This document shows, in pieces, positions 1-10,735 of a DNA stretch of 64,000 bases. The notes under the pieces are model-generated. The model was not told where the DNA came from and did no database searches. It saw nothing but the letters and a program-made list of their open reading frames with translations. Numbering within the stretch: position 1 is the first letter of the stretch; the number at the start of each line of letters is the position of its first letter. The stretch lies in NCBI GenBank assembly GCA_033964015.1, contig JAWWUD010000114.1, positions 310,001 to 374,000 of the forward strand, in the 5' to 3' direction. Made by a program: the position numbers and the translations under genes. This DNA is from Scolanthus callimorphus. Taxonomy: Eukaryota; Cnidaria; Anthozoa; Actiniaria; Edwardsiidae.

Positions 1-2006
1 AGTTGCATGGAAACGAGGCTCAAACCGGAGGTAACCTTATTTCTAAAAAAATACCCGTTATCTGCAAAATCTTAACGGATCATTGATAAGAGCTTCAAAT
101 TCAATTCAATTTTTTTGATTTTTACGCGACTATATTTTAACTTGAATTTAGCCGATACATAAATCACTGAAAGGAGCGTGAATTTCAGTCAGCACTGACG
201 ACAACAAAGCCTTTTTCCTTGTAATATTCGTTCAGTCATATTGCTATGTACAGTCTTGGTTACAACGATTTTTCCAATCGTTAAAGAGACGACACATGGA
301 GATGTCCTCTTCAACTCACCAATTTCACAGGATTCTGAAAGCAGTTATCGTAAAGTAATTGGCAGAGCATCACGTTTCGAAAACATACATCAAGTTTCGA
401 AAACATACAATTACAGGAATGTATTTAAACATTTTACCTGAACTGACATGTGCCACAGAACACGTTTCCAAGATTCTAATCACTTTAATAATCGTATTTA
501 ATGACGCTAAAAGTTACAAAAATGAGAAAAACTATTTAACCGCGCAAGTTCACAAATCACAAATGAATATATTTCACGGATCACGAAAAAAGCGCAAACC
601 AGTTTCCCGAGGACGTAAAAATATAGATTCACATATCACGGAAAATTAGACTGCTTGCATTCCTTATTCGCGTTTCACGCAAAAATGTCGACTTATGCGC
701 CACGAAAACCGTATAGGGTACCCTGAGGAATTGGTACAGCCTGACGAAACAAACTGCGGAACACTCCAAACCATGCTTTCGACACGAGCATCTTAGCGTG
801 GTGTTGCATTCACTTTTTCACGTGGCATCGCAACACTTATAGGAGGCACCCTGCTGCAGGAAGCAGATCCAGTATTACTACAGCTATCCGGCTGCCTTGC
901 CTCCTTGAGATCACGAGGGCGTATTGGCTGCATTATAATTTGCGGGATTGATGCTAGCTTCACATGGCTTTTCCGGCTAGAACGCCGTTCGCTAGAAACA
1001 ATCTAAGTAACTGCGGCAAAAACTCAAGGCGTTTTTTCACATCCGCGTCTACTTAACAAATAGACCTCTCGCTCACAGGGCCTACAGGTCAGGTCAATAG
1101 CCCACGAGGCCGCAGGCCGAATGGGTTATTGACTCGTGGCGTTGGGGGCCAGAAGTCTAGTTGTGTAAGTATCACGCGCTTCGTTGGACAACAAAATGTG
1201 GAAAAATTGTCTAAAAATCATCAGAAACCTCGTTAAAACGAGAAGCATTGTACGTTTTTATAATCAAAATCAGCGCTTTCGCTACTACAGGTCTATTGTC
1301 AATAGTCCCCTAGTAGCGTAGCCAGTCAGAGTGCTGCATTGACAGTAGACCATTAGCTCGGGTGATACTGATTGCGGGTAGGACGTTGTGACGCCCTTGA
1401 TGTCTTGTTTGATCAGCCTTGCTGCGGTCTAGATGATTATCTGTTTTCCTGTTCTTGGCTTCTATTTGCGGCCTGAGACTGGTGAAACTCTTGCAGGGTG
1501 GAGTCTGCCGTTCCTTTTAAAATTACGAGCATTGATCTCAGTGATAATTAATTCGATGCCCAAATGTTCTAGCAGCTTTTCTTTCATATCGGTAGCCCGT
1601 ACGGAATTGCGGTCGTTTCGCCGACACGCTCGTTCGCCGACATACGCGTTCGCCGACACGTAGCTTATTGCGCTTTTCGTAGCTCAAAAAACACTAAAAA
1701 CAACAAATTTATATTATCAATCTATTTTATTGTCCTTTTTTTCAAATCTATGTGCTGGATTTACATGTCTTTTAAGCGAAATTATTAAGAGCTAACCTAT
1801 TTACATTTAAATTGTATTTACAGAGCGGACCTAACATGATTGAATATAAACATAAGTAACTAGCAAAACACTAATGATAGATTGAATTCACAGGCTTTGT
1901 TAAGCAAGTTTGGATGACGTTTGGATACGATGCAAATTGAAAAACTTATCAAAGATAACTCTTGAACAAGAAAAATATCACACGAAGTCCGCTCTAAGAC
2001 ACTAGC
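1..2006. other. Intergenic, no gene recognised; small hairpin and short tandem repeat
   Basis: I see no convincing coding region here. Positions 1092-1131 form an imperfect hairpin whose arms read GTCAATAGCCCA and TGGGTTATTGAC around a GC-rich loop. Positions 1614-1663 hold three degenerate copies of a unit containing CGTTCGCCGACA. The stretch near 1290-1370 (CAATAG, GCATTGACAGTAGACCA) resembles the end of the repeat at 61.30-61.47 kb, so a short dispersed repeat is likely. The short open frames have no recognisable motif. Confidence 0.4.
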
Positions 2007-3833
2007 CTAGTGAAGACGCGCTGGACCGCTGAGGCGTGATGCAGCTACAACTAGGTGCATAGCACTTCGATTGTGCGCCTCGAAATCGTCCCAAACTGAA
2101 AAAATGCGCGCCTGCAGGTTCCTGTATTTCTTCCGCTGTATCCGAGTGAGTTTCTGATCACATACCAGTCGGATCTGAAGTGAGACGAGCTTAGCCTCTC
2201 TGTGAAGGAGGGCAAGGAGGCTATACAGCGGCAGGTGAACTCGGAAATTGCGCGGCGGTTTAGTGCGTCGTGCCATCCCTCGATGTCATTGTTTGTGCGG
2301 ATTGGCTGTTGGAATACGCTCCAGTCTTTAGGGGGAAATGCTGGGTTTTCTATCCATTGTCGGCGGACATACTCCATCAGGCTGACGAGTGGCTCTCCCT
2401 GAGCTTGGAGTCTAAGGCGGTAGAAGACTCGTGGAATCAGGTGGTGCGGCAGGAAAGGCAGGGCCATCACACGGCGCTTGAACTTGTGGATGGAGTCATC
2501 CTGCTGGTATGTGAGTTGCAATCCAAGCTCTTGAATCTGTAGATATAAACAAAGACGACTGAGACAACGAACACGATTATCTGCGTGCGCGCTAGCGCCA
2601 TCTTTTTCAGCAGTCACCACCGTATATCTTACCTTACGCCATACAGCCTGGTTCCAGTGGACGGCACAGCCCTGAAGCTGCACCTGGGGTAGTACAGACT
2701 TCAGGGCATCCCACAGAGGCAGCTCAAAGTCCAGCGTGCCCTGGCACACGGCTGGGGGGGGAAGGGAGCAGTTCAATGATCTTCTTTAGCACCTAGAATT
2801 AGAATAGAAAAAATTATTTTAGTCCTTTTAGTCAATAGCCTTGTCATCCCTGAAATAAAAAACATCTGCACTTTCCACTAATGTGGGATTGGGATTGTTT
2901 TTGTTTACCTTCTTGTAATCCTTCTTAGTTCTCCCAGACATCAGGACAAACACGAGAGGGACCTGTTTGGCATACTCGCCGGACTTCACAAATGCGTTTA
3001 TTGTGAAGACCTGGCGTAGGGGTGAAGGGGTGGCGTACCAACTTGAACGTGCCGTCAATGTACCAAGTCTTGGCACTGGCGAGGGTCTGCAGCTGCTGGG
3101 TCGTCGCGAAAATCAGGTGACGGCGATCCTGGGCGTGCACGTCTGCTTGGAAGAACTCTGGTGGCAAGCAGTCTTCCTTGAGTTCGAAGGCAAGGTCCTT
3201 TGGATCTTCTGGGCGGCGGCTCTGTCTCAATCTGTTGGCTGCTCTTGCCATGTGCCCAGGCTTCGACAATGCAGGGCAGGGGGCGTTGGTCAGCTCCTCG
3301 AGTAAGACCTAGAGAGAGAAAAATAAAGATTAGCAATTGAAAATAAGCACATTGCTTAATACCTGTAGATTGCACTAGCTCCCTCCCTTCAGCACCATCC
3401 CTCCCTATCCCATAATTATGTGTTATATTTATAATACCTCTTCCACTATAGCCGATGCCGGGGTAAACAAGTTCTCCATCGCTCGTGCCTTCACGGATGC
3501 CATAACCTTCGCTGCAACAAGCACCCCGGGCTCGATGACATGATTGTGGTCATGAGTTCCTTTCTTGAACTCCCCATCCTTCTCGACAACGGACGCCTTG
3601 CAGCAGTTCCCCTTGGGCCGTACAGTGCACTGCCAATAGGTGGTGGCATTCCTCTTCCTGCTCACGTTGTAGGAATGCCCATCGCTGTCTATCATTTTGC
3701 GTTTTCCTCTCTTACTGGCATCCTCGATGACCTGAAACGTCAACGGAGCAGGAGGGCGGGGCTCTGGCTGGGCATCTGGCATCTCGATCGATGACTCTTC
3801 AAAAACAGGGCGCGGTGGTTCTGGGTGGGCCAT
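2007..3833 (-). CDS. FLYWCH zinc finger - MULE (Mutator-like) transposase, four exons, frame-broken
   Basis: Exons on the minus strand: 3833-3439 (FLYWCH), 3308-2909, 2792-2633 and 2536-2007, each with GT..AG borders. Exon 1 encodes a FLYWCH finger at about residues 33-100 (YWQCTVRPKGNC with Cys69 and Cys77, then HDHNH). The later exons carry the MULE DDE core: Asp in WYIDGTFK, Asp in TLDFELPLWD, the GCAVHWNQAVWRK motif, and Glu in RTNNDIEGWH. The C-terminal part (LPLYSLLALLHREAKL, QKLTRIQRKKYR) is typical of the family. The protein would bind element ends in the nucleus and catalyse cut-and-paste transposition. Three single-base breaks interrupt it: one base missing near 3023 (after HPFT), one extra C in the C8 run at 2754-2761, one base missing near 2257 (after ALNRR). 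There are no in-frame stops. MULE identity is strong. Present activity is doubtful unless the breaks are sequencing errors. Confidence 0.85.
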
Positions 3834-3909
3834 CGCACTGAATGGCCTGATGACGCCAGGTGACTTTCTTGTGGCACTCGATGCAATTATCGGAATCCGA
3901 ATGATCCAT
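3799..3909 (-). pseudogene. N-terminal PHD-like zinc-finger fragment upstream of the FLYWCH exon
   Basis: A short frame starting at ATG 3907-3909 reads MDHSDSDNCIECHKKVTW and then QAIQCDG. The spacing Cys-x2-Cys...CysAspGly is the opening half of a PHD-type finger. I recall such a finger at the N-terminus of some cnidarian FLYWCH-MULE proteins. After CDG the expected Cys/Trp/His half is absent and the frame stops at 3799. It overlaps the FLYWCH exon in another frame, so either an exon was lost or the true start of the transposase gene lies here with a length change. This is inference from a short motif. Confidence 0.35.
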
Positions 3910-4310
3910 GATATTGTGATCGTAGTTAACGAAGAGATTTCTAGTTGTGTTTGCTTTCGCTGTTTCGAATGAATGAATGAAGGAGGCACTAGAGAATGGG
4001 TTTTTATAGGCAAATGAGAGATCAAGCGGATCGAAATTTGAGTTTTCCGTAAGAGGGAACAGGTGTGCAGATTTCGCAATTACGGTACGATTAAATATGC
4101 AACATTTCGATCCGCTATTGTTTGTGCTTAACAATGGACGCTGACAAGGTTGCCAGTGGAACTGTGGATCGACAAAATTTAGTTCCTCTAGTAACTATGT
4201 TCCAATAAAACAGGCCTTGAAATGTTTATTTAGAAAGTAAAATAACCAATGGGAGTTCTAATATAAGTATTGGTATTCAGCATTCTTGTAAATCTGACTT
4301 AGTTGTCTTT

Positions 4311-4900
4311 GTTAAGACTTTGAACAAGAAAGCCCAGTGCTTCAGTAAAACTCTAGCGCTTTCGCTGTCCCTTCCAGAGTTCGCATCAAAATAAATGTCA
4401 AAAACATAAACTACACAGTCTGGGCTTTCATTTGATATAAGTCATGTCTGGTTTCATCGAGAATTCATCACGTAATTGCGAAATCTGACTTTGGCATCAT
4501 GGTGGCTTTTGACTTTGTTAAGACTTTGAACAAGAAAGCCGAGTGCTTCAGTAAAACTCTAGCGCTTTCGCTGTCCCTTACGGAGTTCGCATCAAAATAA
4601 ATGTCAAAAACATAAACTACACAGTCTGGGCTTTCATTTGATGTAAGTCATGTCTGGTTTCATCGAGAATTCATCACGTAATTGCGAAATCTGAGTTTGG
4701 CATCATGGCGGCTTTTGACTTTGTTAAGACTTTGAACAAGAAAGCCGAGTGCTTCAGTAAAACTCTAGCGCTTTCGCTGTCCCTTCAAGAGTTCGCATCA
4801 AAATAAATATCAAAAACATAAATATCAAAAACATAAACTACACAGTCTAGGCTTTCATTTGATATATATCTTGTCGTGTTTCATCGAGAATTGATCGCAA
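4311..4900. repeat. Tandem repeat, about three copies of a 206-bp unit
   Basis: Units start at 4311, 4517 and 4723 with GTTAAGACTTTGAACAAGAA and run through AACTCTAGCGCTTTCGCTG, CACAGTCTGGGCTTTCATTT and CATCATGGNGGCTTTTGACT. Copies 1 and 2 are nearly identical. Copy 3 is truncated and carries a 15-bp internal duplication (ATATCAAAAACATAA twice near 4807-4836). No open frame spans the units. Confidence 0.9.
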
Positions 4901-5662
4901 CGCTCGAAGGTTGTTCGCTCGCTGCAGGTTGTTCGCGAACAGTTTGCGGACATTGCTCGCGAGAATCAGTTCAGAGAATTCAGTGATTCAGTAACGTCGC
5001 GGAACATTCGAAATAAATGCATTCCAATCTTTAATTCACTAATTGAAGTTCGATTAATCCCTTCGCGTTACACAGTTCGCGTTACACGTTACAACATAAA
5101 CTCCCAGTATAGTGCACACCAAACTCGCTAATTGAAGTTCAATTAATTAATGTCTCATTTGCCGAGCGCTCGCGCGAAAACCACAGGAATCCCAATATAT
5201 TGGAGCACCTCTTCACTAGCAAACCGAAAGAAATTTCCGATTTTTATTAGCTCTACAACTGAATTCATAGTTCCGACCTGTCATACAAAGCCATAGTTAC
5301 TGTTGTTATGTCCCACAAACAAACCAGGGTTTTCCTTAAAAAAAGTCCAAAAATACTCCGATCCCGCTTAGGTTTACCAGATATCTTTATCTTCGGATCA
5401 TCTCAGTTTATACTGTCATAAAAGGCAAAAAAGTGCTGCAAATCGGACTGATTTCGGAAGTCCTGAAATACTGTTTGTGGGACATGATCAGTCCCCGTGG
5501 GAGAATCTTTTCAACTCTGATTGGTATCTCCAGGTAGCGTGAAATGGCTTCATTGTTTGATCGGAACTATGAATCAATCACTTAGCATACTATATTCCTA
5601 AGGAGAATAAAAAATATACAGACAATCAAGCTTAAATGCGTGTTTTAGTTTTATGCACTTTC
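4901..5662. other. Intergenic, no feature recognised
   Basis: AT-rich sequence with no motif-bearing open frame. A short purine/pyrimidine-balanced stretch with repeated GTTCGCTCGC/GTTCGCGAAC words lies at 4910-4960. Nothing else could be identified. Confidence 0.3.
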
Positions 5663-5925
5663 AGACAATGGCGGACAATACTTGTTGGGACACTGCCCGT
5701 TATTCAGGGCCGAATGACGTGAAACGGAGAGCTCTAGAAAAACTAACATGAAAATCCCCTCTCCCCGGTCACAATGTTGAGAAATTAGCTCGGTACACTT
5801 TGTCATGCTCTTAAACAACATTGTACCGGGGGAGGGGGGTTGACAAACATATTTTACAATAAAGTATCATGAAATGAGGGTTAAAAGGCACTAGTGTCCC
5901 AACAGTTTTGTCCGCCATTGTAGCT
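5663..5925. mobile_element. MITE-like inverted-repeat element, about 260 bp
   Basis: The left end reads ACAATGGCGGACAATACTTG followed by TTGGGACACT. The right end is its inverted match (AGTGTCCCAACAG...TTTGTCCGCCATTGT). The arms are about 33 bp with few mismatches. A second inner inverted pair is CCCCGGTCACAATGTT / AACATTGTACCGGGGG. No coding capacity. I could not fix a target-site duplication with certainty. Confidence 0.7.
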
Positions 5926-6066
5926 CGTACGGCCTCTATCTCTCCTTGGGAGCGCACCTCACCGAATTTTGGTTTCAAGCGTCGCTACCTTGAACGCAAT
6001 CCTTGGGATGATCTTTCTATCCTCTGCTTGGAAACGACTTCCATTCCACAGTAAGCAGTCCGTTAG

Positions 6067-6800
6067 TCAAGTCAAGTCAAGTCAAGTTTATTTAGCATTA
6101 CATTGTTTACAGGAAATGAGTACATTTGATAAGATATTTTCATCTGTTTACAATTGTAATGGTAGGAGGACTATATAACCCCATTGGTTTTACAAGTAGT
6201 CCCCTTTTTTTAAATCTTTTACAAAAGTATAATGTCGTAATCAGGTTTCTATACAGCAAGTTTAAGCATGTTAAGATGATATTAATTTCCTAGTAGTAAT
6301 AATGAGAATGAAAGATTCATGTGGTTAAGAGAAACGTTTTTAGTTTTTTTTAAACTGTAGATTGAAATATTGTTTTCTTTAAGAGATGCTGGAAGTGAGT
6401 TCCATACTATTATGGCATTTCTAGTTGAAAAGCGTCCATAACTAGTTCTATAATAGTTTTTATGGAGGTGACTTGAGTTCCTAGTATTATGTCTATGAAT
6501 TTGAGAGTTTTGTTTGATTGCGGAGCTGAAAATATTTGTTGTATTGTTAAGAAGTAACTTAAAATTAAAGAGTGCTGTGAAATATTTGTTGATTTGTTGT
6601 AAATCAAGAAGTCCTAGCTTGCTAAACAAAGGTTTTGAAGGAGCTTGGTAGTGTGAGAAAGTTAAGATTCGAATGATCTTTTTTTGAAGTTTTGTTATCT
6701 GGTTAAGCCTAGTTGGATAATTATTAGCCCATATGACATTTCCATAGTGTAAATATGGATAGACTAGGCTATAGTACATGGTTAACAGTAAACGCTGGCA
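6067..6800 (-). mobile_element. 3' part of a CR1/L2/jockey-like LINE with (TTGAC)n tail
   Basis: This is the downstream half of a non-LTR retrotransposon on the minus strand. It contains the end of the RT protein (6282-6779), a 3' UTR of about 200 bp, AATAAA, and then a terminal microsatellite of TTGAC units (GTCAA units at 6067-6087 on the plus strand). Short 3' tandem tails instead of poly(A) are a known property of CR1/L2-type LINEs. The upstream half resumes at 8635. The 1.8 kb between the halves is a Crypton element. Confidence 0.8.
6282..6800 (-). pseudogene. LINE reverse transcriptase, C-terminal fragment
   Basis: The frame reads ICQRLLLTMYYSLVYPYLHY, then WANNYPTRLNQITKLQKK and, near the end, NAIIVWNSLPASLKEN. 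These are the post-thumb and C-terminal signatures of CR1/jockey-type reverse transcriptases. The reading frame is continuous from the Crypton junction to the stop at 6282. Upstream it would join KLRHFII of the fragment at 8635-9600. The protein would copy its own RNA at a nicked chromosomal site. It is inactive because the element is split and 5'-truncated. Confidence 0.8.
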
Positions 6801-6814
6801 TATATATAGAGGAT

Positions 6815-6954
6815 ATTACACGGTGGCGCGAAGATATGGATTTTATTTTCGAGTGGCAAAACACAATATTTTACGAACGAGCGCAGCGAGTGAGTAAAAT
6901 ATTGTTTTTGCCACGAGAAAATAAAATCCATATCTTCAAGCCACCGTGTAATGT
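6815..6954. repeat. Long hairpin at the end of the Crypton element
   Basis: The left arm is ATTACACGGTGGCGCGAAGA, TATGGATTTTATTTTC, GTGGCAAAACACAATATTTT. The right arm is its inverted match ending AAGCCACCGTGTAAT. The arms are about 60 bp with few mismatches, and the loop (ACGAACGAGCGCAGCGAGTG) is GC-rich. Transcribed, it would fold into a stable stem. The arm word ACACGGTGGCTTGAAGATAT also occurs at 50.12 kb. Confidence 0.85.
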
Positions 6955-7144
6955 TCTTTTTATTATATGGATAAACTGAGACACTAAATAAAAGCTGAAA
7001 CTTTTTACTTTGACATTAAGCGGACAAAAAAGGCTACAAAATTACCCTTGTCTCACAAAAATATCGCACAAATACAAGTTATAAAACGTCTTTAAATAAA
7101 AATGAGACTGAAAAACTATGAAGCGAGATAAAGAACTCTTATCT

Positions 7145-8472
7145 TCACTGGCTCTTGCTCTCATCTGAGGATTCTACAATTATTCTTCTTCTTTTAATTT
7201 TTGATTTTGTTTCTGAATAGCTCTCATTGCAAGATGAGGAGCTCGGTACTGATACTTGAATGTTTACGTTTCCAACATGACAGTTTTGAAAAAAACTTGG
7301 AAAACTTGCCGCAGATGCCGTGTTAGTAGAACAACTCGTTTTTAAAAACGAATCGCCGTTTGATACAGCTTCACTTACTTCAACACTGCGACTGGAATTT
7401 GACAAAATGCCAGAGATTTGTTGTTGTCTGTTGGCTGACAAAGTGGAATAGTTATTTAGTGAGTTCACATTTTTGTGTCCCGTGATTTGAATAATCTCAT
7501 TTGGAGGTATTTCACTATCTACTAGCTTCTGAATCAGATGCTTTCGGGTGCTGTGGTTGACAATCTTTCTATCTGTTTCCAAGGCGGCATCTTTTCGCAT
7601 ATTTTGCATCATGTTCCTTAGAGAATTGACGCCAAGAGCACTGTTCTTGAACCATTTCTTGCCAGGTTTCGGCACTTCAGTATTTATGGCAAGGTAGAAA
7701 GGGCATTCATCATCATACATCTCAGCTGGTCTTTCCTCTCTATATTTGAGATAGGTGGTGACTGGGCATCTCTCAGGATTTTCTTTGTCTTCATACATAA
7801 CAGGTTTCACCTCACGTCGATTTCTAGGATTCTCCCCCGTGCGAGTTTTGGTTTGTCTCTCAGTACTGAACTTGATGAAGCGAGCGCCGTTTGAGTCAGT
7901 TTTTAACGCCAAATCCCCCCAGCACAGGTCTCTTTGTTCTTTTCCCGGCCTCATACCGAAAAAAATACAGTTATTCATCCACAGTGTGTTTAAAAGTGCA
8001 CGAGGAGCGTGGTTTCCTAACACTTTTTTGTCATAGAATGCTTGAATATCTTCGTCTGTCAATGGCTCTGCGGCGTTCGGTTTATTTCCTTTGCCTTTGG
8101 ATTTGAGTTCTTTCTGCTTCTTTTTCAGGATATCCTGGACCTCCGAAAACTGTCGATCATGAAGAACTGAAGCCCCATAGTTGTTTTTCTTTAAGTAACG
8201 ATCGATGCTCTGAATCATAGCTCGAATGGATGACGGCTCATACTCTTCTCCATTTTTTTCTTTACAGCCAACATGAATTTCATGAGAATAGTTTGAAGCT
8301 CAGTAAACGGCAATGTGATGATCTCTCGTTGCTCATTTATCGCCTGTAGAAACTCCCTGAAGATTCCAAGATCATATGTAGTTTTCTTTGCGGTATTTTC
8401 GTTTTCATTTTCCACGGAGAACCTCACTAAATCCTCATCCGAAACCTCAGCAAAACATCGAGAAGCCGCCAT
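7145..8472 (-). CDS. Crypton-type tyrosine recombinase (DUF3504-like)
   Basis: Starts at ATG 8470-8472 (MAASRCFAEVSDEDLVRF) and ends at TAG 7145, about 442 codons. The catalytic tyrosine-recombinase residues are visible: Arg in FFGMRPGKEQRDL, the His-x-x-Arg box in NHSTRKHLIQKL, His in IQITGHKNV, and the probable nucleophile Tyr in SLNNYSTLS. This arrangement and the flanking text (CPVTTYLKYREERP) match the Crypton/DUF3504 family, which includes the domesticated ZMYM and QRICH1 C-termini. It should act in the nucleus, recombining circular element DNA with target DNA. The tail is Ser-rich with a basic KSKIKRRR patch, a likely nuclear signal. One break: the T7 run at 8253-8259 (A7 in the sense strand) needs to be eight to keep frame between AVKKK and GEEYEPSSIRA. 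Otherwise it is complete. Confidence 0.85.
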
Positions 8473-8634
8473 TCTTGCGAACTAGTACAAGTGACGAGAA
8501 ATGGCAGAAAAGCGCTGTTTCTAGAGGCGAGCGTACTACATCCGGGACATACGGTACATAACTTTTTCATATCTTCACTAGTGAAGATATGGAAAATACG
8601 AGTGTTTTAGTTTCCGGTAAAACACTGGCATCCA

Positions 8635-9600
8635 TATAATAAAGTGTCTTAATTTGCATAATATTCCTATTGATTGAGATATTTTTTTGCTAATATAGTC
8701 TAGATGAATTTTCCATGTTAAGTTTTTATCTATAAAGATTCCTAAGAATTTTGTACTTTCTACTCTTTTTATTTCTCGTTCTGAAAAGTATATTTTGACA
8801 TCTGTTGAAATATATTTTTTTGATGATCGAAATAGAATGTAATTTGTTTTATCTACATTTAGTGTTAATTGGTTTAATTTAAGCCATTCATTTATTTTAT
8901 CTAGTTCAATGTTTATTTTCGTCTCCAAGTTTCTAAGGCTTTTGTCAGAACAGTAAAGATTTGTGTCATCTGCGAATAGAGTAAATGAGAGTTGGTTGCT
9001 TGAATGTATTAAGTCGTTAATGTATATTAAGAAGAGCAGAGGCCCTAGAATTGAACCTTGGGGTACACCACATGTTATTACTTCCTCTTTTGATTTTACA
9101 GAGTTGAACTTCACAATTTGTTTTCTTTCTGTCAAGTAACTTTGGAACCATTTGTTGCAATTTCCACGGACACCATAAAAATGTAACTTTTCTAAAAGAA
9201 TCTTGTGATTTACAGTGTCAAATGCTTTTGACAAGTCCAGAAAGATTCCAATCGTATACTCGTTTCTTTCAATTGCCTCTGTAATTTTGTCAACAAGATT
9301 AATAATTGATTGTGTAGTTGATTTGTTCTTTTGAAAGCCAAATTGATTTTCGCATATTATTTTATTAACCTGAATATGAAAATTTAGCCTTTCATACATT
9401 GCTTTTTCTAATATTTTTGAAAAGCAAGTGAGAACCGCAATAGGTCTGTAGTTTTTAAATTCTGATTGATTTGATGATTTGTACACAGGGGTTACTAACG
9501 AAATCTTGAACTCATCAGGTACATTTCCTGTTAGAAAAGTTTTATTAATAATGTTGCTCAGGGGTTTGCTTATAATATGTGCTATATGTTTTATCACCTT
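8635..9600 (-). pseudogene. LINE reverse transcriptase, N-terminal two thirds of the RT domain
   Basis: The reading frame runs from about 9600 (LKVIKHIAHIISKPLS) down to the Crypton junction. RT motifs appear in order: GNVPDEFKISLVTPVYKS, NYRPIAVLTCFSKILEK, the first catalytic Asp in FLDLSKAFDTVNH, GVPQGSILGPLLF, the catalytic pair in FADDTNLY, and LGIFIDKNLTW. This is a CR1/L2/jockey-type non-LTR reverse transcriptase. There is no endonuclease domain, so the copy is 5'-truncated, as is usual after incomplete target-primed reverse transcription. The frame itself is open throughout this part. It ends at KLRHFII where the Crypton begins. Confidence 0.85.
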
Positions 9601-10390
9601 GAGAAAGGAACGTTCCGTGGAAGCGGGGAGTAAGGAACTTTTGGCATGTCGAACCAATGGTCGGCGATTTCGGGTGCTCGTGGGCGTGTCTTTAGACTCC
9701 TTAGCACGTGTTATATTCAGGGCTTTACAATACTCCCGGCTAATCACATCACTACCCTTATCTCCTAACTGGTTTTCCCAAGCTCATTACAACAGCACAC
9801 AAATAAAATTATCCATTAGGGGATTCCATCTACTGATGCAGGTCCGTAGGAAGGGAGGTTCGAACGAACTTCCTCAAACCAAAAAGGTATATACTTTACC
9901 TCATAAATTAACCAGCAACCTGAAACAAATCACCGCAAAAGCCAGGAAAACGAGCTAAAAGGAACCACCCTCTGAAAAAGTAACAAAGGTATCAAAACGA
10001 ACCCTTTCAAACGATTCCAGCTACGCGCCTGTGCTAGTCCTGGGAATTAGTATAAATATTGCATATTAGACACGGCAAGGATACTTAGTAAGAAACCGCG
10101 CAATGAATTGAAATTTCAGAATAAATCGATCCTTGGTTCCGCAAACCTTCTGTTGCAATTAGTGGTGGGTTGACCCCTGTTTTTTCATAGATTGACTGGA
10201 CTAATGGGGCGCGGCTTCTGCTTTGGGCCTTCATCAACCGAGAGGCTTTGTGGTCTATTAGCCAATCAGAGCAGCCGAAAAACAATGGATCAATCTCAAG
10301 ACAAAAGAAAATGGGGCGCAAAGGCTACCGGTTGATGATGGGCCTTTAAGTCAATACCAGCATGACATATTGATTTTTATGAGAATTTTA
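9601..10390. other. Intergenic, no feature recognised
   Basis: Sequence beyond the truncated LINE 5' end. The reading frame of the LINE continues open into this DNA by chance (to 9747), but the RT similarity stops. No repeat termini, RNA gene or coding motif could be identified. Confidence 0.3.
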
Positions 10391-10735
10391 GCGGAGCTCC
10401 TTTGCGGCCGAAGGCCGCACAGCGGAGCACCATACCTAAGAAAAAAACGTCCAAATGATCGCAAATATAGCGCATGTATGATATCCCCACAGGGTACCCA
10501 AAGCATCACAGGTTGCAAAGGGATGCGAGTGAATTTTCGACGTCGAGGCTTTTTCCCGCCATTTTCCCGTGATTTCTGTGAAGCCCTACGTCACAACTTG
10601 GCGTGACGTCACAACATGGCGCGACAGGGGGAGGGGTGGATGGCGCGCGCTCATGACGTCGCAACATGGCGGTATGGCAGTGAGGGGGGAGGGGTGGGTA
10701 GTCGGGGGGGGGGGGGGGATGCTGCTCACGTGAAG
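10391..10735 (+). repeat. Dispersed repeat with hairpin end and TGACGTCA words, copy A
   Basis: Starts with a hairpin (GCGGAGCTCC...GCGGCCGAAGGCCGC...GCGGAGCACC) followed by CATACCTAAGAAAA and CACAGGGTACCCAA. Then come CCTACGTCAC, GCGTGACGTCAC and a GGCG-rich part. It ends near a G15 run at 10704-10718. The same words appear in reverse orientation at 24.72-25.02 kb, and a fragment (AGCGGAGCTACTGTACCTAAGG) at 27.46 kb. Non-coding; probably a non-autonomous DNA element or SINE. Confidence 0.55.

Larger units (their letters stand above)
6801..8634 (-). mobile_element. Crypton-type element carrying a tyrosine recombinase, inserted in a LINE
   Basis: The element interrupts the LINE. Its borders are placed where LINE reading resumes: TTTATTATA on one side and TATATATGCCAGCG on the other, with a short shared TATA/ATA word that could be the recombination or target sequence. 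It contains the recombinase gene (7145-8472), a long hairpin at the left end (6815-6950), and inverted words TTATTATATGGAT at 6957-6969 and at 8627-8640. Related end sequences (CATCCGGGACCTGAGTGACA, CACTAGTGAGGATAT, ACACGGTGGCTTGAAGATAT) recur at 49.93-50.15 kb, so the family is dispersed. Exact ends are uncertain by a few bases. Confidence 0.7.

Noticed and set aside
2202..3305. Plus-strand open frames across the MULE gene
   Set aside because: They are opposite-strand shadows of GC-rich transposase exons and carry no motif.
7145..9600. Endogenous virus or LTR retrotransposon
   Set aside because: The polymerase is a non-LTR type and the integrase-like gene is a tyrosine recombinase of Crypton type; no LTRs, gag or envelope-like genes were seen.
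9479..9958. Plus-strand open frame of 159 codons
   Set aside because: Overlaps the LINE RT antisense and then non-coding DNA; no protein-like motif.
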